Part shown: positions 53,278 through 55,498 of the stretch, piece by piece | Layout of the letters: each line of letters opens with the position of its first letter | How positions within the stretch are numbered: the stretch's first letter is position 1 | Assembly: GCA_014800815.1 (NCBI GenBank) | Contig: JAAVFI010000010.1 | Coordinates: 1 to 55,498, forward strand | DNA: 55,498 nucleotides | Direction: 5' to 3' | Origin: Bacteroidales bacterium | GTDB lineage: Bacteria; Bacteroidota; Bacteroidia; Bacteroidales; Muribaculaceae | Position numbers and translations under genes: made by a program | Notes under the pieces: model-generated | The model's database searches: none | Told to the model about the DNA's origin: nothing | The model's input: only the letters and a program-made list of their open reading frames with translations

Positions 53278-54777
53278 TCAGTTTTTAGAGAGTGGTAGTA
53301 TAATTATAAATTTCGTTCCTGAGTTAAATTCCGACTCCACAGTGATGTCGCCGCCAAGCTCCGTCACCATTTTCTTCACATACGCGAGGCCGAGGCCGAA
53401 GCCCTTCACATCGTGGCGGTTACCCGTAGAGACGCGATAGAATTTATCAAATATCTTCTTGAGGTCATCGCGGCGTATTCCTATACCGTTGTCCTCAACT
53501 GTTATTTCAAGATTATCCTCATCGAGGTCGCGCGAAGCCACCGTGAGGTGCAGCGGACGCTCGTCCGAGCGATACTTCACCGCATTGTCGAGCAGATTGA
53601 ATATCACATTTGTAAAGTGCATCTCATCCACATTGACTATCGCATCCATTGCATCGAGGTCGGCGCTTATCGAGCCGCCGTACTTCTCAACCTTGAGCTT
53701 GAAAGTATTCACGATATTGTATATCGCAGCATTCGCATCAACCTCCTCAAGCTTGAGAGTCGACTTCTGACGGTCGAACATCGACATCTGAAGCACCTTC
53801 TCCACCTGGAAGCGCAGACGCTTGGTCTCATCATTTATCACCGACGAAATCTGCTGGAGCATAGCCGGCGACTTGCGTACCGTCTGGTCATTGAGCATCT
53901 GGGCGGCAAGCGATATCGACGATATCGGCGTCTTGAACTCGTGAGTCATATTATTGATGAAGTCATTCTTCATCTCCGTAAGCTTCTTCTGCCTGAACGC
54001 AACAATAATCGTATACACGAAGATTATCAGCAGAATACAGGTAAAAGCAAAAGCCGGTACCATGAAAGAAATCGACGAGAATATATAGTCCCTCTTAGTC
54101 GGGAAATACACCTTCAGATAGTTGCGCGGACCCGAAATATCATTCGGGAACAGCGTCTGAATGAACATATTGTCTCGGTCTGCAGCCGTAGCCTTGAAGT
54201 CCGACGAACGGTAGAGAGTCGTACCCGCATAATTCGCCACAGCAAACTCAAACGGCACCTTAAGCCCGAGAGTATCAAGCTCCTGGCGAAGATACGAACT
54301 TACACGAGCCGAATCGGCACGCTCCGTTATCGGGCGGTTCGACGACTTCGAGATGATATTAAGTATCACATCATCCAGCACACCCCTCTGATAGAGATAG
54401 CGGTCGCGGTAAGCCTCGCGTGCACTCGTAAAGTGAGCATTGATACCCCCCGTCCTCTTGGGCGCCGGGTCACGCTTAATAGTAAGGTCAGCCTCAAGCC
54501 CCATAGGAGTCGAGATCGTATAGCGCTTACCCTCGAGCGAAGTAACCTCCTCAGCAAGCGCGCCCGGAGCAGCCAGACCGTCAGCATCAAGGAAGTGACG
54601 CGTCTCATCCTGCTCAAGATGATTCGCCACAGCCACAAGGCTCTGGCGCACACCCTGTGCAAACTGCTCATAGCGCAGCTGCACGATATTCTTCATATAG
54701 AATATCTGTATGCAGAGCAGTCCTATAAAAGTGACTGCCATAAGAATGGTCAATATCCAGATTGTCTGTTTTTTCAT
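53278..54777 (-). CDS. rprX: Sensor histidine kinase (RprX-like)
   Basis: The 499-residue inner-membrane protein has membrane segments at about 5-27 and 238-260 (SFMVPAFAFTCILLIIFVYT) that enclose a periplasmic sensor of roughly 210 residues. The HisKA helix carries the phosphorylated His in NNMTHEFKTPISS near 290. The HATPase follows with NVIFNLLDNAVKYRS (N box), VEDNGIGI (G1) and GFGLGLAYV (G2). It would phosphorylate the adjacent response regulator. The periplasmic signal is unknown. A good promoter lies about 135 bp upstream, giving a long leader. Confidence 0.93.
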   Translation of the reverse strand: MKKQTIWILTILMAVTFIGLLCIQIFYMKNIVQLRYEQFAQGVRQSLVAVANHLEQDETRHFLDADGLAAPGALAEEVTSLEGKRYTISTPMGLEADLTIKRDPAPKRTGGINAHFTSAREAYRDRYLYQRGVLDDVILNIISKSSNRPITERADSARVSSYLRQELDTLGLKVPFEFAVANYAGTTLYRSSDFKATAADRDNMFIQTLFPNDISGPRNYLKVYFPTKRDYIFSSISFMVPAFAFTCILLIIFVYTIIVAFRQKKLTEMKNDFINNMTHEFKTPISSISLAAQMLNDQTVRKSPAMLQQISSVINDETKRLRFQVEKVLQMSMFDRQKSTLKLEEVDANAAIYNIVNTFKLKVEKYGGSISADLDAMDAIVNVDEMHFTNVIFNLLDNAVKYRSDERPLHLTVASRDLDEDNLEITVEDNGIGIRRDDLKKIFDKFYRVSTGNRHDVKGFGLGLAYVKKMVTELGGDITVESEFNSGTKFIIILPLSKN

Positions 54778-54920
54778 TTCTGTTTATATATAAGGTTCCG
54801 CTCTCTGCGGCTCTTAACCTATGTTATGTTAACAATTAACAAGCCTTAAAGGTTCTGAACGCGGTTAGAAAGAATAGCTCTGTTTAAATTATGGTCAAAC
54901 ACTCAATTAACATTTCGCGT

Positions 54921-54951
54921 CAAAATTAACAAATAATTGTGAAATAGCAAA
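54921..54951 (-). promoter_or_regulatory. Promoter of the rprXY-like operon
   Basis: On the minus strand TTTG (54948-54951), a 19-bp spacer and TAATTTTG (54921-54928) give a full match to the Bacteroides -33/-7 consensus. The predicted start near 54916 leaves a leader of about 135 nt before the kinase ATG, AT-rich and with GTTAAC repeats near 54830. Another -7-like box (TAAATTTG, minus) is at 55036-55043. Confidence 0.7.
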
Positions 54952-55124
54952 ACCTCTTTCTGTTAATTATTTCTAAGACATAGAAAATCAAGCCACTACA
55001 CCCCCGATTATCCACCTAATAACCCGCCCACAAAGCAAATTTAGACCAAAATCTAAGTTCGCTTTATTTCATACACTTTATTACGTCCACCTCCTCGTCT
55101 CAACCCTATTCCACCGCTACCTGC

Positions 55125-55266
55125 CTGATTATCTACGCAATGTCCGATTTAGGACATCGATTACTTCATAACTTTCCGGGCACATAGCGTAGTCGAAGGC
55201 GGAGAGATGTGCCCGGATAGCTCGCCCTCTACGTTGGCGTCCGGCGGACGCCGATTCATGGCTGAG
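55125..55266 (+). repeat. Modular hairpin repeat, right copy (plus orientation)
   Basis: The order is CTGATTATCTAC (55125-55136), TGTCC/GGACA hairpin (55141-55156), core hairpin with arms CCGGGCACAT (55176-55185) and ATGTGCCCGG (55207-55216), CTACGTT, GGCGTCC/GGACGCC hairpin (55236-55252), GATTCATGGCTGAG. This matches 231-369 read on the opposite strand. It encodes no plausible protein. Confidence 0.85.
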
Positions 55267-55457
55267 ACAACGCAGGTACCCGCTCAGGGTACCGATTCAC
55301 TTAGTAGCCCCCGCCATACCGTAGCGTAGCGGAGGGATGCCGGGGGATGCCGGGGGAGAGCCGATTCATGGCTGAGTCCACGCAGGTACCCGCTCAGGGT
55401 ACCGATTCACTTAGTAGCCCCCGCCATACCGTAGCGAAGCGGAGGGATGCCGGGGGT
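55251..55457 (+). repeat. 110-bp tandem duplication of repeat modules
   Basis: Two units, 55251-55346 and 55361-55456, differ at only a few bases over 96 bp. Each has CCGATTCATGGCTGAG, a GGTACCC/GGGTACC hairpin (55275-55293 and 55385-55403), GATTCACTTAGTAG, and a core hairpin with arms CCCCCGCCAT and ATGCCGGGGG. The first unit carries an extra ATGCCGGGGG at 55347-55356. The array runs toward the window edge and may continue. Confidence 0.88.
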
Positions 55458-55498
55458 ACGGATTCACGCAACGTTAAGGCGCCCGCAGGCCGCCGATT

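Noticed and set aside
53413-54849. 478-residue open frame on the plus strand inside the kinase gene
   Set aside because: It is antisense to the histidine kinase with all its motifs; the product is Arg/Ile/Leu-rich without a domain.
55251-55457. CRISPR array
   Set aside because: The period is about 110 bp and the whole unit is repeated, with no unique spacers; each unit folds into several hairpins, and no cas gene is present.
1-55498. tRNA, rRNA, insertion sequences, integrases or prophage genes
   Set aside because: I looked through intergenic gaps and the coding products and saw no cloverleaf, rRNA-like stretch, transposase or integrase.

Overview
The window looks like a chromosomal segment of a gut Bacteroidales bacterium, most likely Muribaculaceae (S24-7). 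The evidence is a SusC/SusD pair, a hybrid two-component system, an RprX/RprY-like pair, many TAnnTTTG (-7) promoters with TTTG-like -33 boxes, a sorting-domain-like small protein, moderately high GC, and tight operons with ATGA overlaps. The family is inferred from gene style, not from a marker search.

Layout. (1) 1-672: noncoding, with a promoter pointing out of the left edge and a modular hairpin repeat. (2) 673-10176, plus strand: metG, ansA, a sorting-domain-like mini-protein, dut, a TPR lipoprotein, a DUF4292 lipoprotein, an EnvC-like factor and a flippase. (3) 10156-14088, minus: exopolysaccharide export genes (Wza type, Wzc-type BY-kinase, PHP-type tyrosine phosphatase) behind a good promoter. 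(4) 14378-17904: a secreted LRR protein, a metallophosphoesterase/beta-propeller protein and a small Rossmann-like protein. (5) 17971-36301, minus: a polysaccharide utilization locus. It holds a hybrid sensor/AraC regulator, a ROK kinase, NagB, an MFS transporter, a GH18 lipoprotein fused to a ThuA-like domain, SusC, SusD, a putative surface glycan-binding lipoprotein, a GH9 enzyme and a second ThuA-like protein. Together these suggest capture and use of a GlcNAc/GlcN polymer such as chitin or chitosan. (6) 36394-39234, minus: a MalY/PatB aminotransferase, DUF3737 and a beta-barrel protein. (7) 39284-49520, minus: a nuclease-helicase, a low-molecular-weight phosphatase, an AT-richer AlbA/Schlafen-type protein with a 12-bp minisatellite, a hypothetical protein, a GH3-beta-lactamase fusion and a UshA-like nucleotidase. 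(8) 49600-54777: a solute-binding protein, a large putative porin and an RprXY-like two-component system. (9) 54778-55498: noncoding, with the same modular repeat in the opposite orientation plus a 110-bp tandem duplication.

How the parts fit. In the PUL, GH18 and GH9 would cut the polymer, SusCD and the binding protein would take up oligosaccharides, the MFS carrier would bring sugar into the cytoplasm, and the ROK kinase and NagB would feed it to glycolysis under control of the hybrid sensor. The GH3-type N-acetylglucosaminidase encoded about 8.7 kb further along could contribute. No NagA or GH20 gene is present in the window.

Most worth a second look: the modular hairpin repeats flanking the window with arms that change in matched fashion; the two ThuA-like domains in a chitin-type PUL; the apparently leaderless GTG start of the hybrid sensor; the minisatellite-bearing AlbA gene next to a nuclease-helicase; and inverted repeats at the nucleotidase start codon and over the DUF3737 promoter.
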